NCBI GenBank assembly: GCA_963712835.1
Contig: CAVQJJ010000002.1
Span: 186,001 to 250,000, forward strand
Direction: 5' to 3'
Length of the DNA: 64,000 nucleotides
DNA from: DATARH01 sp963712835
GTDB lineage: Bacteria; Pseudomonadota; Alphaproteobacteria; ATCC43930; CGMCC-115725
Shown here: piece after piece, positions 53,457 to 62,251 of the stretch
Position numbering within the stretch: the stretch's first letter is position 1
Layout of the letters: every line of letters begins with the position of its first letter
Position numbers and translations under genes: made by a program
The notes under the pieces: generated by a model
Seen by the model: only the letters and a program-made list of their open reading frames with translations
Databases searched by the model: none
What the model was told of the DNA's origin: nothing

Positions 53457-54875
53457 ATGCGGCGGCAGCGCAGCGCCAAGATCGTCGCGACCCTCGGCCC
53501 GGCGAGTTCGAGCCGCGCCATGCTGCGCGCGCTGTTCGACGCCGGCGTCGATGTCTTTCGCTGCAATTTCAGCCACGGCACGCACGACGACCACAGGCAG
53601 CTCTTCGCCGCGATCCGCCATGTCGAGCACGATGTCGGACGGCCGATCGGCATCCTCGCCGACATGCAAGGCCCGAAGCTCCGCCTCGGCAATTTCGCGG
53701 GTGGCCGGGTGCAGCTTCCCGCCGGCGCCCCTTTCCGCCTCGATCTCGACGACAAGCTCGGCGACAAGAACCGCGCGCCGCTGCCGCATCCCGAAGTCTT
53801 CCGCGCCCTCGAGCCCGGCAATGACCTCCTGATCGACGATGGCAAGGTGCGGCTCAAGGTGCTCGATTGCGGCCCCGATTTCGCCGAGACCGAATGTCTT
53901 GTCGGCGGCGTGCTGTCGAACCATAAGGGCGTCAACGTTCCGCATTGCGTGCTGCCGATTTCGGCCGTCACCGACAAGGATCGCGCCGACCTCTCTTTCG
54001 CGCTGGAAAACGGCGCCGATTGGATCGCGCTCTCCTTCGTGCAGCGCCCGGAGGATGTCGCCGAGGGCCGCAAGCTGATCGGCAATGCCGCTGGGCTGCT
54101 CGTGAAGCTCGAAAAGCCGTCGGCGATCCGCCGGCTCGACGAGATCATCGACCTCGCTGACGCGCTGATGGTGGCGCGCGGCGATCTCGGCGTCGAAATG
54201 CCGCCCGAGGACGTGCCGACCGTGCAGAAGCAGGTCATCGTCGCCTGCCGCCGCGCCGGGAAGCCGGTCATCGTCGCGACGCAGATGCTCGAATCGATGA
54301 TCAACGCGCCGACCCCGACCCGCGCCGAGGCTTCCGACGTGGCGACCGCGGTCTACGAAGGCGCCGACGCGGTCATGCTGTCCGCCGAAACCGCCGTCGG
54401 CGAATACCCGGTCGAGGCGGTGGCGATGATGAACCGCATCGCCCAGCGGGTGCAGGAAGACCCGCTCTATTTCGCCAGCCTGCAGACGAGGCTGCTCGAG
54501 CACGAGCACACCGACCCCGATGCGATCAGCGCCGCCGCCTGCCAGGTCGCGGCGACCGTCGGCGCGGCGGCGATCGTCTCCTATACGACCTCGGGCGCCA
54601 CCGCGCTGCGCGCCGCGCGCGAGCGTCCCGGCGTGCCAATTCTGGTGCTGACCTCGAGCCACGCGACCGCGCGCCGGCTCGCGCTGCTATGGGGCGCGCA
54701 TTGCGTCCACAGCGCCGACGTCAAGAGCTTCGCCGACATGGTGCAGCGAGCGGTGCGCATCGCCCATCGCGAGGACATCGCCCAGCCCGGCCAGCGCGTC
54801 GTAATCACCGCCGGCGTCCCATTCGGCACCCCCGGCGCGACCAATACGCTGCGCATCGCCTGGGTGGATCGCTAA
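53457..54875 (+). CDS. pyk: pyruvate kinase
   Basis: 472 residues from ATG 53457. TIM-barrel N-part: KIVATLGPASSSRAML, DVFRCNFSHGTHDDH, ILADMQGPKLRLGNF; active-site signature ALMVARGDLGVEMP near residue 235-248 and VATQMLESMI; C-terminal allosteric domain from about 350 to the end (VAATVGAAAIVSYTTSGATALRAAR). Transfers phosphate from phosphoenolpyruvate to ADP. The usual K+-binding Asn/Ser/Asp/Thr cluster is at least partly present. Preceded by glycerate kinase, so probably co-transcribed. Confidence 0.95.
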   Translation: MRRQRSAKIVATLGPASSSRAMLRALFDAGVDVFRCNFSHGTHDDHRQLFAAIRHVEHDVGRPIGILADMQGPKLRLGNFAGGRVQLPAGAPFRLDLDDKLGDKNRAPLPHPEVFRALEPGNDLLIDDGKVRLKVLDCGPDFAETECLVGGVLSNHKGVNVPHCVLPISAVTDKDRADLSFALENGADWIALSFVQRPEDVAEGRKLIGNAAGLLVKLEKPSAIRRLDEIIDLADALMVARGDLGVEMPPEDVPTVQKQVIVACRRAGKPVIVATQMLESMINAPTPTRAEASDVATAVYEGADAVMLSAETAVGEYPVEAVAMMNRIAQRVQEDPLYFASLQTRLLEHEHTDPDAISAAACQVAATVGAAAIVSYTTSGATALRAARERPGVPILVLTSSHATARRLALLWGAHCVHSADVKSFADMVQRAVRIAHREDIAQPGQRVVITAGVPFGTPGATNTLRIAWVDR

Positions 54876-55079
54876 AAGAAGTAGCCGGATCGATTTTATA
54901 TCGCCTCCGGGAAAGCGGAGTTCCGGACCGGCGCACGATATTTCAAGCCTTCGAGGCGTTTTCGGCACAACGCGGATGATGCGCCGATCCGAGGTTGCGC
55001 GCGAAACGCGCATTTTGGGTCGGCACGGATCAATTCTTCGTATCCGGCGTTCGACGACAAGGCATCGGAGACATCTCAA

Positions 55080-55466
55080 GTGAAAACCACGATCGCGATA
55101 TTTGCGACGTTTCTCGTCTTCACCACGGCCCACGCCCAGAGCACTAAAGCGCCAGCCACAACGCCAATAGCCGGCGTCGATGACGCGGCATTAGCGAGCA
55201 GTGCGCGGGCGAGCAAGATCATCGGCAGCAAAGTCTACAAGGGCGATACTTCCATCGGTCAGATCGAGGACGTGCTGGTCGACCTCAACCACGCGACTAC
55301 GTCCGCTGTGATCCTCTCGGTCGGGGGATTTTTGGGTATGGGTGAGAAACTTGTTGCCACCCCCGTGACGGCCATCAAGGTCGACAGCGAGGCCAAATTC
55401 ACCACCGACCTGACGAAGGAACAGCTGGCCAACGCACCTGCTTTCGATTTTGCAAAGCTGAAGTAG
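55080..55466 (+). CDS. exported PRC-barrel domain protein
   Basis: 128 residues, GTG start. Signal peptide MKTTIAIFATFLVFTTAHAQ. The PRC-barrel fold (SKIIGSKVYKGDTSIGQIEDVLVDLNHATTSAVILSVGGFLGMGEKLVATPVTAI, about 46-100, cited here for its G-x-K/S-V, IEDV-x-VD and GGFLGMGEK marks) is present in single copy. Small periplasmic PRC-barrel proteins are widespread in Hyphomicrobiales and often stress-induced; function unknown. A DUF3309 peptide gene follows 33 bases downstream. Confidence 0.85.
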   Translation: MKTTIAIFATFLVFTTAHAQSTKAPATTPIAGVDDAALASSARASKIIGSKVYKGDTSIGQIEDVLVDLNHATTSAVILSVGGFLGMGEKLVATPVTAIKVDSEAKFTTDLTKEQLANAPAFDFAKLK

Positions 55467-55499
55467 CAGCCAAATAGACTATCCACGACGGAGGAAACG

Positions 55500-55655
55500 A
55501 TGGGCTTACTTCTATTGATCGTGCTGGTTATCTTGATCTTTGGCGGGGGCGGCTACGGCTACTCGCGCTACGGCTACGGCGGGGGGATCGGCATCGGCGG
55601 AATCCTCCTCATTGTCCTGATTGTCTATCTGCTGTTCGGCTACGGGCGGTTTTAG
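55500..55655 (+). CDS. DUF3309 small membrane protein
   Basis: 51 residues, too short for usual gene calls but with a perfect GGAGG 7 bases upstream of the ATG. Sequence pattern: hydrophobic helix (MGLLLLIVLVILIFGGGG), a Gly/Tyr-rich middle with YSRYGYGGG, then a second helix ending FGYGRF. This matches the DUF3309 family of tiny two-helix proteins found next to stress genes in rhizobia. Follows the PRC-barrel gene, probably on the same transcript. Confidence 0.85.
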   Translation: MGLLLLIVLVILIFGGGGYGYSRYGYGGGIGIGGILLIVLIVYLLFGYGRF

Positions 55656-55707
55656 CGTCCGGGGGGCGCGGTGCCGCTACAGTCGCGTTTCCCCCGAAGG
55701 ACCCAAG

Positions 55708-56314
55708 ATGGCTCTACCGCAATACCCAGCCGACATCGACCCCGAGTTCTGGCTGCCGCCTCCCGTTGCCGAAGCGCGAAGAACTCAGCCCCGAGGCCCA
55801 GGTGGCCTACGACCGCCTGATCAGCACATCCTCCCGGAACCTGCGCGGCTTGCGCGGGCCGGGCGGCATCCAGCTGCACAGCCCCGAGCTGTCGCGCGTG
55901 TCGCGTCCGCTCAATCATTATCTGCGTTTCGAGGCCGGCCTTGGCGGACGGCTGCGCGAGCTGGCGATCCTCGTCACCGCGCGCGAGCACGACAGCCAGT
56001 TCGAATGGGCCGCGCACGAAGCCGAGGCGCTACGCGAAGGCGTCGCGCCCGAGCTGATCGACATCGTGCGCCATCGCCGCGGCCTCGACGGCGTCGCCCA
56101 GGCCGACGCCGTCGTCATCGCGCTCGGCCGCGAGATGTTCGGCGCGCGGCGCGTGTCATCGGAAACCTTCGCCCGTTGCCTCGCGCAATTCGGGCGGCGC
56201 AAGCTCGTCGATCTCGTCGCGCTGATGGGCAATTACGCGGCGACCGCGGCGCTCCTCACCGCGTTCGACACACGGCTCGACCCCCGCCAGGAACCGGGCC
56301 TGCCCGAGCTCTAG
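55708..56314 (+). pseudogene. CMD-like family gene, single-base frameshift
   Basis: ATG 55708 begins ALPQYPADIDPEFWLP; one base later the frame continues LPKREELSPEAQVAYDRLI through SHYLRFEAGLGGRLRELAILVTAREHDSQFEWAAH (CMD core with Glu and His, no CxxC) to 56314. One extra C near 55759 explains the break; corrected length is about 201 residues, normal for this family. The third CMD-type gene of the window. Stop overlaps the stop of the convergent methyltransferase by four bases. Confidence 0.85.
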
Positions 56315-57096
56315 CCCTTTGTCTTCCGCCCGAGACTGCGCCGCACGACCTCGGGAGCCATCTTCAGCCAGCGCCCGATGCGCGGCCGCGCGCGGCGCAT
56401 CATCATGCGGTAGAGGTCGGGGTGGACGAGGGCGATCGGCTCCTCCGGCGTCGCCGCCGCGGCGCGATCGAGTGCCGGGTTCGCCGCCAGCGTTTCGGCT
56501 CCGGCGTAAAGCAGCAGGTTTTGCTTGTACCAGAACGCCACGTCGGGATCGTCCCACAGCGGCTTGCGAAACGTGTCGATCGCCCGGTAGCCGCGCGCGG
56601 CGAACAGCGCCGCCCAATAGCCCGGCCATTGTTCGTTGACGTGTTCGGTGCCGCCTTGGCCCGGCACGGCCGCCGAAAACAGCACCAGCGGTGCGAGTTC
56701 CGCCAGCTCGGCGACCAAGCCCGCGGCGCGCGCGGCCGGCAGATGCTCGGCGACCTCGACGCACACCGCGAGATCGAACCGGCGCTTGAGGTCGAGCGGC
56801 TCGTCGAGCCGCGCGCGCCGGAAATTCGCCAGCGGGATTTTCAGCGCCGCGTCGTCGACCCACGGCCCGTCGAGGCCCAGCACGTCGTTGACCCCGGCAT
56901 CGCGAAACGCCGCCAGCCAGCTCCCCACCCCGCAGCCGATATCGACGACGCTGGTGAGCGAGGCCAATTCCAATACCATCGGCACGATGCGCCGCGCCGA
57001 CTTCTCGGAGGTTTCGCCGAGCGCTCGATAGAACGCTCGGCCATAGGGTGCGGGTGTCCCGTCCGGGTTCAGCGTGTTGGCGTAGGGCGCGGCCAT
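56311..57096 (-). CDS. class I SAM-dependent methyltransferase
   Basis: 261 residues from the ATG at 57096. Rossmann motif I VVDIGCGVGSWLAAFRDAG near residue 50-65, motif II GLDGPWVDD, DLAVCVEVAEHL (motif IV/post). C-terminal part with GQGGTEHVNEQWPGYWAALFAARGY matches methyltransferases frequently found in glycan and O-antigen loci, with the conserved HVNEQWPxYW element. Substrate unknown. Downstream in the same direction as the amidohydrolase, with two hairpins between them. Confidence 0.87.
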   Translation of the reverse strand: MAAPYANTLNPDGTPAPYGRAFYRALGETSEKSARRIVPMVLELASLTSVVDIGCGVGSWLAAFRDAGVNDVLGLDGPWVDDAALKIPLANFRRARLDEPLDLKRRFDLAVCVEVAEHLPAARAAGLVAELAELAPLVLFSAAVPGQGGTEHVNEQWPGYWAALFAARGYRAIDTFRKPLWDDPDVAFWYKQNLLLYAGAETLAANPALDRAAAATPEEPIALVHPDLYRMMMRRARPRIGRWLKMAPEVVRRSLGRKTKG

Positions 57097-57113
57097 CCAA
57101 GAGTTTTCAAAAG

Positions 57114-57162
57114 ATCCCCGGGTCAAGCCCGGGGATGACGAGAGCGAGCACCCGCTCTCGTC
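57114..57162. repeat. two consecutive hairpins after the amidohydrolase gene
   Basis: ATCCCCGGG (57114-57122)/CCCGGGGAT (57128-57136) and GACGAGAGCG (57137-57146)/CGCTCTCGTC (57153-57162), both perfect. The second overlaps the stop of the minus-strand amidohydrolase. Likely transcription termination or mRNA 3' protection; no long T-run is visible. Confidence 0.65.
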
Positions 57163-58309
57163 AGTTCAGCCCGTAGAGCCGAACCACGTTGTCGTGGACG
57201 ATCTTCTTCTGCGTCGCGGCCGAGAACCCGGCGAGGTTCTGCTCCAAGGTCGCGCGCGAGTTCGGCCAGATGCAGTCCGGGTGCGGATAATCGGCGCCCC
57301 AGATGATGTTGTCCTCGCCGATCAGCGGGACGATCGGCTCGAGATACTTGTCCTGCTGGTAGGTCACAAAGCCCTGGCGACGGAAATAGTCGCTCGGCTT
57401 CATCTTGAACCCGAGGCTGCGCGCGCGGTCGTGGTACTCGGTGTCGCAGCGATCGAACACATAGGGCAGCCAGGTCACCCCCGACTCGCCGAGCACGAAG
57501 TTGAAGTCGGGGTATTTCTCGCAGGCGCCCGAGGCGAGGATCGACGCCAGCACCTCCATCGTGTCGAGCTGGAACAGAGTCGAGCGCACCAGCCGCCATT
57601 GGGTGAAGACCTCTTTTTCCATCTCCGGCGTGTCCGGCGCGCGCACCGCCTTGAACCCGGTCGAGTGGAACGAGATCGGGAACTTGCACTCGGCCGCGGC
57701 TTCCCACAGCGCGAACCAGTCGGGGTGGTAAAGCGGCGGGGTCATGCGCTTGAACGCAAGATCGCCGCCCTTCAATCCCATCTTGGCGCAGCGCCGCACC
57801 TCGGCCGCCGCCGCCTTCGGGTCGGTGTTGGGGATGATCGCCAGCGGGAACACCCGATTCGCATCGGCGCGCTTGGCGAAGTCGGCGACCCAGTCGTTGT
57901 ACATCTGGTCGACCCAGCCGCGCAGGTCGGCGCTGTCGATCAAATCGTTGACCATCAGGCAGCCGTAGATGATCTCCTTTTCGAGCTCGTCGCGGTCGAG
58001 ATCGGCGATACGCAACTCCGGCGTCGTCGGGCGCGGATTGGCGCCGGGATAGGAATTCCACTCGAAGCCGAGACCGGCCATCTCGTCGATATGGTCGAAT
58101 GACCCTTTCGTATAGGGCAGGAAACCGGGGCCGACGCCGTTCCACATGCCGCGGTCGATGTCGTCGACAAACCAGTGCTGGCCGTCATTGCGCTCCTCGA
58201 CACGGGGCGCCAGCTTCTTCCATTTCTGGGGCGCCTGCGACGACCACAGATCGGCCGGGCAATAGGTCAGGTCGATATGGTTGTCGCCGGAAATGAGCTT
58301 GTGCTGCAT
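57161..58309 (-). CDS. amidohydrolase-family metal-dependent hydrolase
   Basis: 382 residues. Metal-site landmarks: SGDNHIDLTY at residues 7-16 (D-N-H in place of HxH), FPISFHSTGF near 210 and IIWGADYPHPDCIWPNS near 336 with the late Asp. Same amidohydrolase-2 group as 7048-8169 but only distantly similar. TIM-barrel hydrolase or decarboxylase of cyclic compounds; substrate unknown. AGGGAGTC lies about 8 bases upstream of the ATG. Confidence 0.9.
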   Translation of the reverse strand: MQHKLISGDNHIDLTYCPADLWSSQAPQKWKKLAPRVEERNDGQHWFVDDIDRGMWNGVGPGFLPYTKGSFDHIDEMAGLGFEWNSYPGANPRPTTPELRIADLDRDELEKEIIYGCLMVNDLIDSADLRGWVDQMYNDWVADFAKRADANRVFPLAIIPNTDPKAAAAEVRRCAKMGLKGGDLAFKRMTPPLYHPDWFALWEAAAECKFPISFHSTGFKAVRAPDTPEMEKEVFTQWRLVRSTLFQLDTMEVLASILASGACEKYPDFNFVLGESGVTWLPYVFDRCDTEYHDRARSLGFKMKPSDYFRRQGFVTYQQDKYLEPIVPLIGEDNIIWGADYPHPDCIWPNSRATLEQNLAGFSAATQKKIVHDNVVRLYGLN

Positions 58310-58508
58310 CGAGGACTCCCTGGTCGATGGCGCGGCGCGCGATTCGCTCGCGAAACCGTAGCGCTATCTTACGAATGACGCCGGCTTGGTCTACAGAAAT
58401 ACGGGCAAACCGGCCATGCGCCCGCGACGCGCGCGCAATCCCGCACGTGTCGGGCAACATGCCGGCCCGCGGCCCGTTATCATCGACACGCCGATCTCGG
58501 AGAATTTC
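58310..58508. promoter_or_regulatory. divergent region between amidohydrolase and DHA2 transporter
   Basis: 199 bases with the two starts pointing outward. Promoters for both must lie here. No clear operator palindrome was seen. Confidence 0.35.
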
Positions 58509-60080
58509 ATGCCCGATACGGGCGATACCGCCGCCCCGCCGGCGGCCATGAACATGAACATCCGCGCCATCTATGGCGCGCTGATGGTGGTGATGCTTTT
58601 GGCGTCGCTCGATTCGACGATCGTCTCCACCGCGCTGCCGACCATCGTCGGCGAGTTCGGCCAGCTTGCCCATCTGTCATGGATCGTCACCGCCTATCTG
58701 CTCGCCACGACCATCGTCACGCCGCTTTACGGCAAGCTCGGCGACCTCTTCGGCCGCAAGATCGTGCTGCAATCGGCGATCCTCCTCTTCCTTGTCGGCT
58801 CGGCGCTCTGTGGATTGAGCCAATCGATGGGCGCGCTGATCGCGTTTCGCGCGCTGCAAGGCCTCGGCGGCGGCGGGCTGATGGTGACGATTACCGCGGT
58901 GGTCGGAGACCTGTTCTCGCCGCGCGAGCGCGGCCGCTACCAAGGCGTCTTTGGCGGCATTTTCGCCTTTAGCACCGTACTCGGGCCCTTGATCGGCGGG
59001 TTCTTTGTCGAGCAGCTGAGCTGGCGGTGGATTTTCTACGTCAACCTGCCGCTCGGCGTCCTCGCGCTCGCGGTGATCGGCTGGGCGTTCACCGCGCCCG
59101 CGACGCGACGCCAGCCGCGCCTCGATCTCGGCGGCGCCGCGCTGCTCGGGGTGATGCTGACCGCGCTCATCCTGTTGACCAGCTTTGGCGGCAACGCGCT
59201 GGGCTGGCGCTCGCCCGAGGCGCTGGCTCTCGCCGGCGTCGCCTTGGCGGCCCTTCTCGGTTTCATCTGGGTCGAGCGCCACGTCGCCGAGCCGCTGTTG
59301 CCGCTGCACCTTTTCGGCAATCGCATCTTCGCGATCGCTTGCGCGATCGGCTTTATCGTCGGCTTGGCGCTGTTCGGCTCGATCACCTTCATGCCGCTCT
59401 ATTTGCAGGTGGTGAAGGGCGTGACCCCGACCGAGGCCGGCATGGCCCTCACCCCGATGATGGCCGGCGTGCTCGTCACCTCGATCGCCAGCGGCCGGCT
59501 CATCACCCGGATCGGCCGCTACCGGCTGTTCCCGATCGTCGGGACGGCGTTGATGACAATCGCCCTGGCGCTGCTCGCGACCTTAAGCATCGCGACCACG
59601 GTGACGGCCGCCTGCCTTTACATGGTCGTGCTCGGGCTGGGATTGGGCATGGTGATGCAAGTGCTGGTGCTGGCGGCGCAGAACGCGGTGCCGTACGAAA
59701 ATCTCGGGGTCGCGACCTCGGCCACGACCTTGTTCCGCTCGATCGGCGGGTCGATCGGCGTGTCGCTGTTCGGCGCGGTCTTCGCGGGCGAACTGACCGC
59801 CGGCCTCGCCGGTTCGTTGCCCGGCGGCGCGCCCGTGTCGATCGAGACCGCCCCCGCTGCGATCCAGGCCCTGCCGAGCGCGATCCGCTCCCTCTATCTC
59901 CATGCCTTCACCGCCGCGCTGCACCCGGTCTTCCTGCATGCAGCGATCATCGGCGCCGCGGCCTTCGCGCTGAGCTGGTTACTGCAGGAGGTGCCGCTGC
60001 GCGGCTCCGCGCCGATAGCCTCGCGCCCGGCCCCGCCACCGCCCTATACTGGGCGCGACAAGTTCCCCGGAGGATCGTGA
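58509..60080 (+). CDS. DHA2-family MFS transporter (14 TMS, EmrB/QacA type)
   Basis: 523 residues from ATG 58509 (CGGAG upstream). LLASLDSTIVSTALPTIVGEF is the DHA2 motif D1 region, PLYGKLGDLFGRKIVL motif A, FRALQGLGGGG motif B, VLGPLIGGFFVEQLSWRWIFYVNLPLG motif C; a short Pro-rich C-tail follows. Third DHA2 transporter in the window but without an adaptor gene, so probably acts alone in the inner membrane. Its TGA overlaps the ATG of the dioxygenase gene (TGATG), so the two are coupled: a transporter plus enzyme pair handling the same compound is plausible. Confidence 0.95.
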   Translation: MPDTGDTAAPPAAMNMNIRAIYGALMVVMLLASLDSTIVSTALPTIVGEFGQLAHLSWIVTAYLLATTIVTPLYGKLGDLFGRKIVLQSAILLFLVGSALCGLSQSMGALIAFRALQGLGGGGLMVTITAVVGDLFSPRERGRYQGVFGGIFAFSTVLGPLIGGFFVEQLSWRWIFYVNLPLGVLALAVIGWAFTAPATRRQPRLDLGGAALLGVMLTALILLTSFGGNALGWRSPEALALAGVALAALLGFIWVERHVAEPLLPLHLFGNRIFAIACAIGFIVGLALFGSITFMPLYLQVVKGVTPTEAGMALTPMMAGVLVTSIASGRLITRIGRYRLFPIVGTALMTIALALLATLSIATTVTAACLYMVVLGLGLGMVMQVLVLAAQNAVPYENLGVATSATTLFRSIGGSIGVSLFGAVFAGELTAGLAGSLPGGAPVSIETAPAAIQALPSAIRSLYLHAFTAALHPVFLHAAIIGAAAFALSWLLQEVPLRGSAPIASRPAPPPPYTGRDKFPGGS

Positions 60081-60922
60081 TGGCCGCGAGCGTGCGCCGG
60101 TTGGCGGAAACCTTTGTCGGCGAGGTCTCGGGCGTCGACCTCGCCCGCCTCGACGCCGCGGCGGCCGAAGCCGTCAAATCGGCCTGGCTCGCGCACAAGG
60201 TGCTCGTCTTCCACGACCAGACCCTCGACGAGGATCAGCTCGTTGCCTTTGCCAAGACGCTGGGCGATGTCGAAATCCACCTGCGCCAGACCCGTACCAG
60301 CGGCCGGCGCGAGGTCATGCTGGTCTCCAACGTCAAGGAAGACGGCAAGCCGATCGGTCGGCTCGGCAACCAGGAACTCAATTGGCATATGGACCAGATC
60401 TTCATGGCCCAACCGACCGCCGGCACGATCCTTTATGCCGTTTCGGTAACACCTGAAGGCGGCGACACCTGGTTCTGCGACCTCGGCGCGGCCTATGAGG
60501 CGCTGCCGCCAGCCTTGAAGGCACAGGTCGAAGATCAGCGCGCGGTGCATTCCGCCGCCACCGCCGACCGCCGGGTCGGCATCCACCTCACCGACGAGCA
60601 ACGCACGAGGGCACCCGAGGTGATCCACCCGCTCATCCGCACCCATCCGCTTGCCGGCGAAAAGGGCCTCTATTTCAGCATGAACCACACCGCGCGGATC
60701 GACGGCCGGTCGGAGGAAGACAGCCTGCCGCTGCTCGACGCATTGCGCGCCCACGCGACGCAGCCGCGCTTTGTTTACGCGCATCGCTGGCGGGTCGGGG
60801 ATCTGGTGCTGTGGGACAACGCCTGCACCATGCACCGCCGCGATCCCTTCCCCGATCAGTACCCGCGCCTCATGCGCCGCGTCGGGATCAACTTCCCGGC
60901 CGATCTGCGAGTGCCGTTCTAG
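60080..60922 (+). CDS. TauD/TfdA-family Fe(II)/2-oxoglutarate dioxygenase
   Basis: 280 residues. The double-stranded beta-helix iron site is intact: LNWHMDQIF (H-x-D at about 101-103), distal His in CTMHRRDPF (about 251), and the 2-oxoglutarate Arg in RLMRRVGINF (about 265). Begins AASVRRLAETFVGEVSGVDLARLD, the usual TauD N-terminal pattern. Such enzymes hydroxylate taurine, phenoxyacetate herbicides, sulfate esters or similar substrates; the exact one is not predictable. Translationally coupled to the DHA2 transporter. Confidence 0.93.
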   Translation: MAASVRRLAETFVGEVSGVDLARLDAAAAEAVKSAWLAHKVLVFHDQTLDEDQLVAFAKTLGDVEIHLRQTRTSGRREVMLVSNVKEDGKPIGRLGNQELNWHMDQIFMAQPTAGTILYAVSVTPEGGDTWFCDLGAAYEALPPALKAQVEDQRAVHSAATADRRVGIHLTDEQRTRAPEVIHPLIRTHPLAGEKGLYFSMNHTARIDGRSEEDSLPLLDALRAHATQPRFVYAHRWRVGDLVLWDNACTMHRRDPFPDQYPRLMRRVGINFPADLRVPF

Positions 60923-60925
60923 CCC

Positions 60926-61036
60926 CCGCATTGCAGGAGAGGGGAGGGGCCCAGCCCGCAGGGTTGGGAGGGTTGAGGGTTCCTGTGGTCGTGCCCTCAC
61001 CCGCCTCGCTTGCTCGGTATCTCTCCCGCAATGCGG
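60926..61036. repeat. dispersed palindromic repeat (CCGCATTGC ends)
   Basis: CCGCATTGC (60926-60934) and GCAATGCGG (61028-61036) are perfect inverted ends; between them lie GAGAGGGGAGGGG on the left and TCTCTCCCG on the right, plus GGGTTGAGGGT/GCCCTCACCC. It fills the gap between dioxygenase and HAD gene and resembles common GAGAGGG/CCCTCACCC dispersed repeats. Confidence 0.7.
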
Positions 61037-61057
61037 AGAGGGAAGGGAGTACGTTGT

Positions 61058-61756
61058 ATGGAAAACCTCAAAGTCCTCGCCTTCGACACCGGCGGGACGA
61101 TCCTCGACTGGCACAGCGGCATCAGCGCCGCGCTCGCCGAATGCGGCCAGCGGCGCGGCGTGTCGCATGACTGGGCCGCCTTCACCAACGAGTACCGCCG
61201 CCGCGCGCTGCGCCGGATGGTCGGCCAGGTCGATCCACCCTTTAACATCGACGACGCGCATCGCGAATTGCTCGACGAGCTGCTCGCCGAAACAAATATC
61301 ACCGCCTTCACCGCGGAGGATCGGGCTGCCATCGCCGCGCGCTGGCACTCGCTCGACGCCTGGCCCGATTTCGTGCCGGCGCTGGCGCGGCTGAAGCGGC
61401 GCTATGTCTGCTTGTCCTTCACGATCTTGAGCCTGGCGCTGGTGATCGACGTATCGCGCAAGAATGGCATCGCGTGGGACGCGGTCATCGCTTGTGAGAT
61501 GCTGCGCGTCTACAAGACCCGCCCCGAGGCCTATCAGCGCGCTGCCCGGCTTTTGCAGACGCCGCCCGACAACGTCCTGATGGTCGCCTGCCACAATTTC
61601 GACCTCGATGCCGCCCGCGGCGAAGGCTACCGCACCGCCTTTGTCCGCCGTCCCGACGAATGGGGCGCCGCCGGCCCGCCCGACCCCGACCCGAACCCGG
61701 CTTGCGACATCGTCGTCGACGGCTTCGCCGAACTCGCCGACCGGCTCGACGCTTAA
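61058..61756 (+). CDS. HAD-superfamily hydrolase, haloacid dehalogenase type II-like
   Basis: 232 residues from ATG 61058 (GAAGGGAG upstream). Motif I AFDTGGTILDW (nucleophile Asp at about 9; the usual D-x-Y/T-G-T-L-x-D form), motif II SFTILSLALV, Lys region VYKTRPEAYQ, motif IV CHNFDLDAARGEGYRTAFVRRP. The VAxHxxDLxAAxxxGxxTAxxxRPxEWG pattern is that of (S)-2-haloacid dehalogenases, which hydrolyse C-Cl bonds of 2-haloacids, though many relatives are phosphatases. Confidence 0.85.
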   Translation: MENLKVLAFDTGGTILDWHSGISAALAECGQRRGVSHDWAAFTNEYRRRALRRMVGQVDPPFNIDDAHRELLDELLAETNITAFTAEDRAAIAARWHSLDAWPDFVPALARLKRRYVCLSFTILSLALVIDVSRKNGIAWDAVIACEMLRVYKTRPEAYQRAARLLQTPPDNVLMVACHNFDLDAARGEGYRTAFVRRPDEWGAAGPPDPDPNPACDIVVDGFAELADRLDA

Positions 61757-62251
61757 TTCGCGGACAATTTTCGCATTTATTGCGATTGAGGTATTGATAA
61801 TATCGTATTGCTATCCCACATCCCAGGCTCGTTGATTGTAAGTCCGAAACCGGAGCTTGGACGGGAACGCGGAACGGTCTGCGCAGCAAGGGCAACAAAA
61901 ACACGTGCTAGCGGGGCACAACAATCATAACAATAGCCCCGAAATTTCCACTCACCTGCGCGCCGCTCAAAAGCACCCGACAAACCGTGAAGTAGGCGGT
62001 GAATATGAACTTTGACCACGCGCGGCGAGCCGGCGCCGCGCGAACGGGTTCACCTGGTTTGTCATTCCCGCGCAAGCGGGAACCCATGAACACGGACCTC
62101 GCCCGGCTTGGCATGGCCCGTGTTCATGGGTGCCGGGTTCGGCCTTTCAGGCCACCCCGGAATGACAAGTTGGGTGATCGCCGGCCAACGCGGCTCAGAG
62201 CCTGACTATGCCTTCTTAATTCCAAACCCGTCCGGCCCGTCTCGAAAATTT
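61757..62251. other. 495-base intergenic stretch with a palindromic repeat
   Basis: No supported gene on either strand. 61757-61960 is AT-richer (TTATTGCGATTGAGGTATT and similar) and has no recognisable site; the right half contains the repeat at 62061-62166. Confidence 0.6.
62061..62166. repeat. dispersed palindromic repeat with GTCATTCC/GGAATGAC ends
   Basis: GTCATTCC (62061-62068) and GGAATGAC (62159-62166) are perfect inverted ends; inside, CCCATGAACACGG (62083-62095) pairs perfectly with CCGTGTTCATGGG (62118-62130). Also CCCGCGCAAGCGGG near the left end. Same general type as the element at 8178-8256 (GCG-core and GGxCCCA/GGATTCC-like arms) and likely the same repeat superfamily. Confidence 0.75.
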
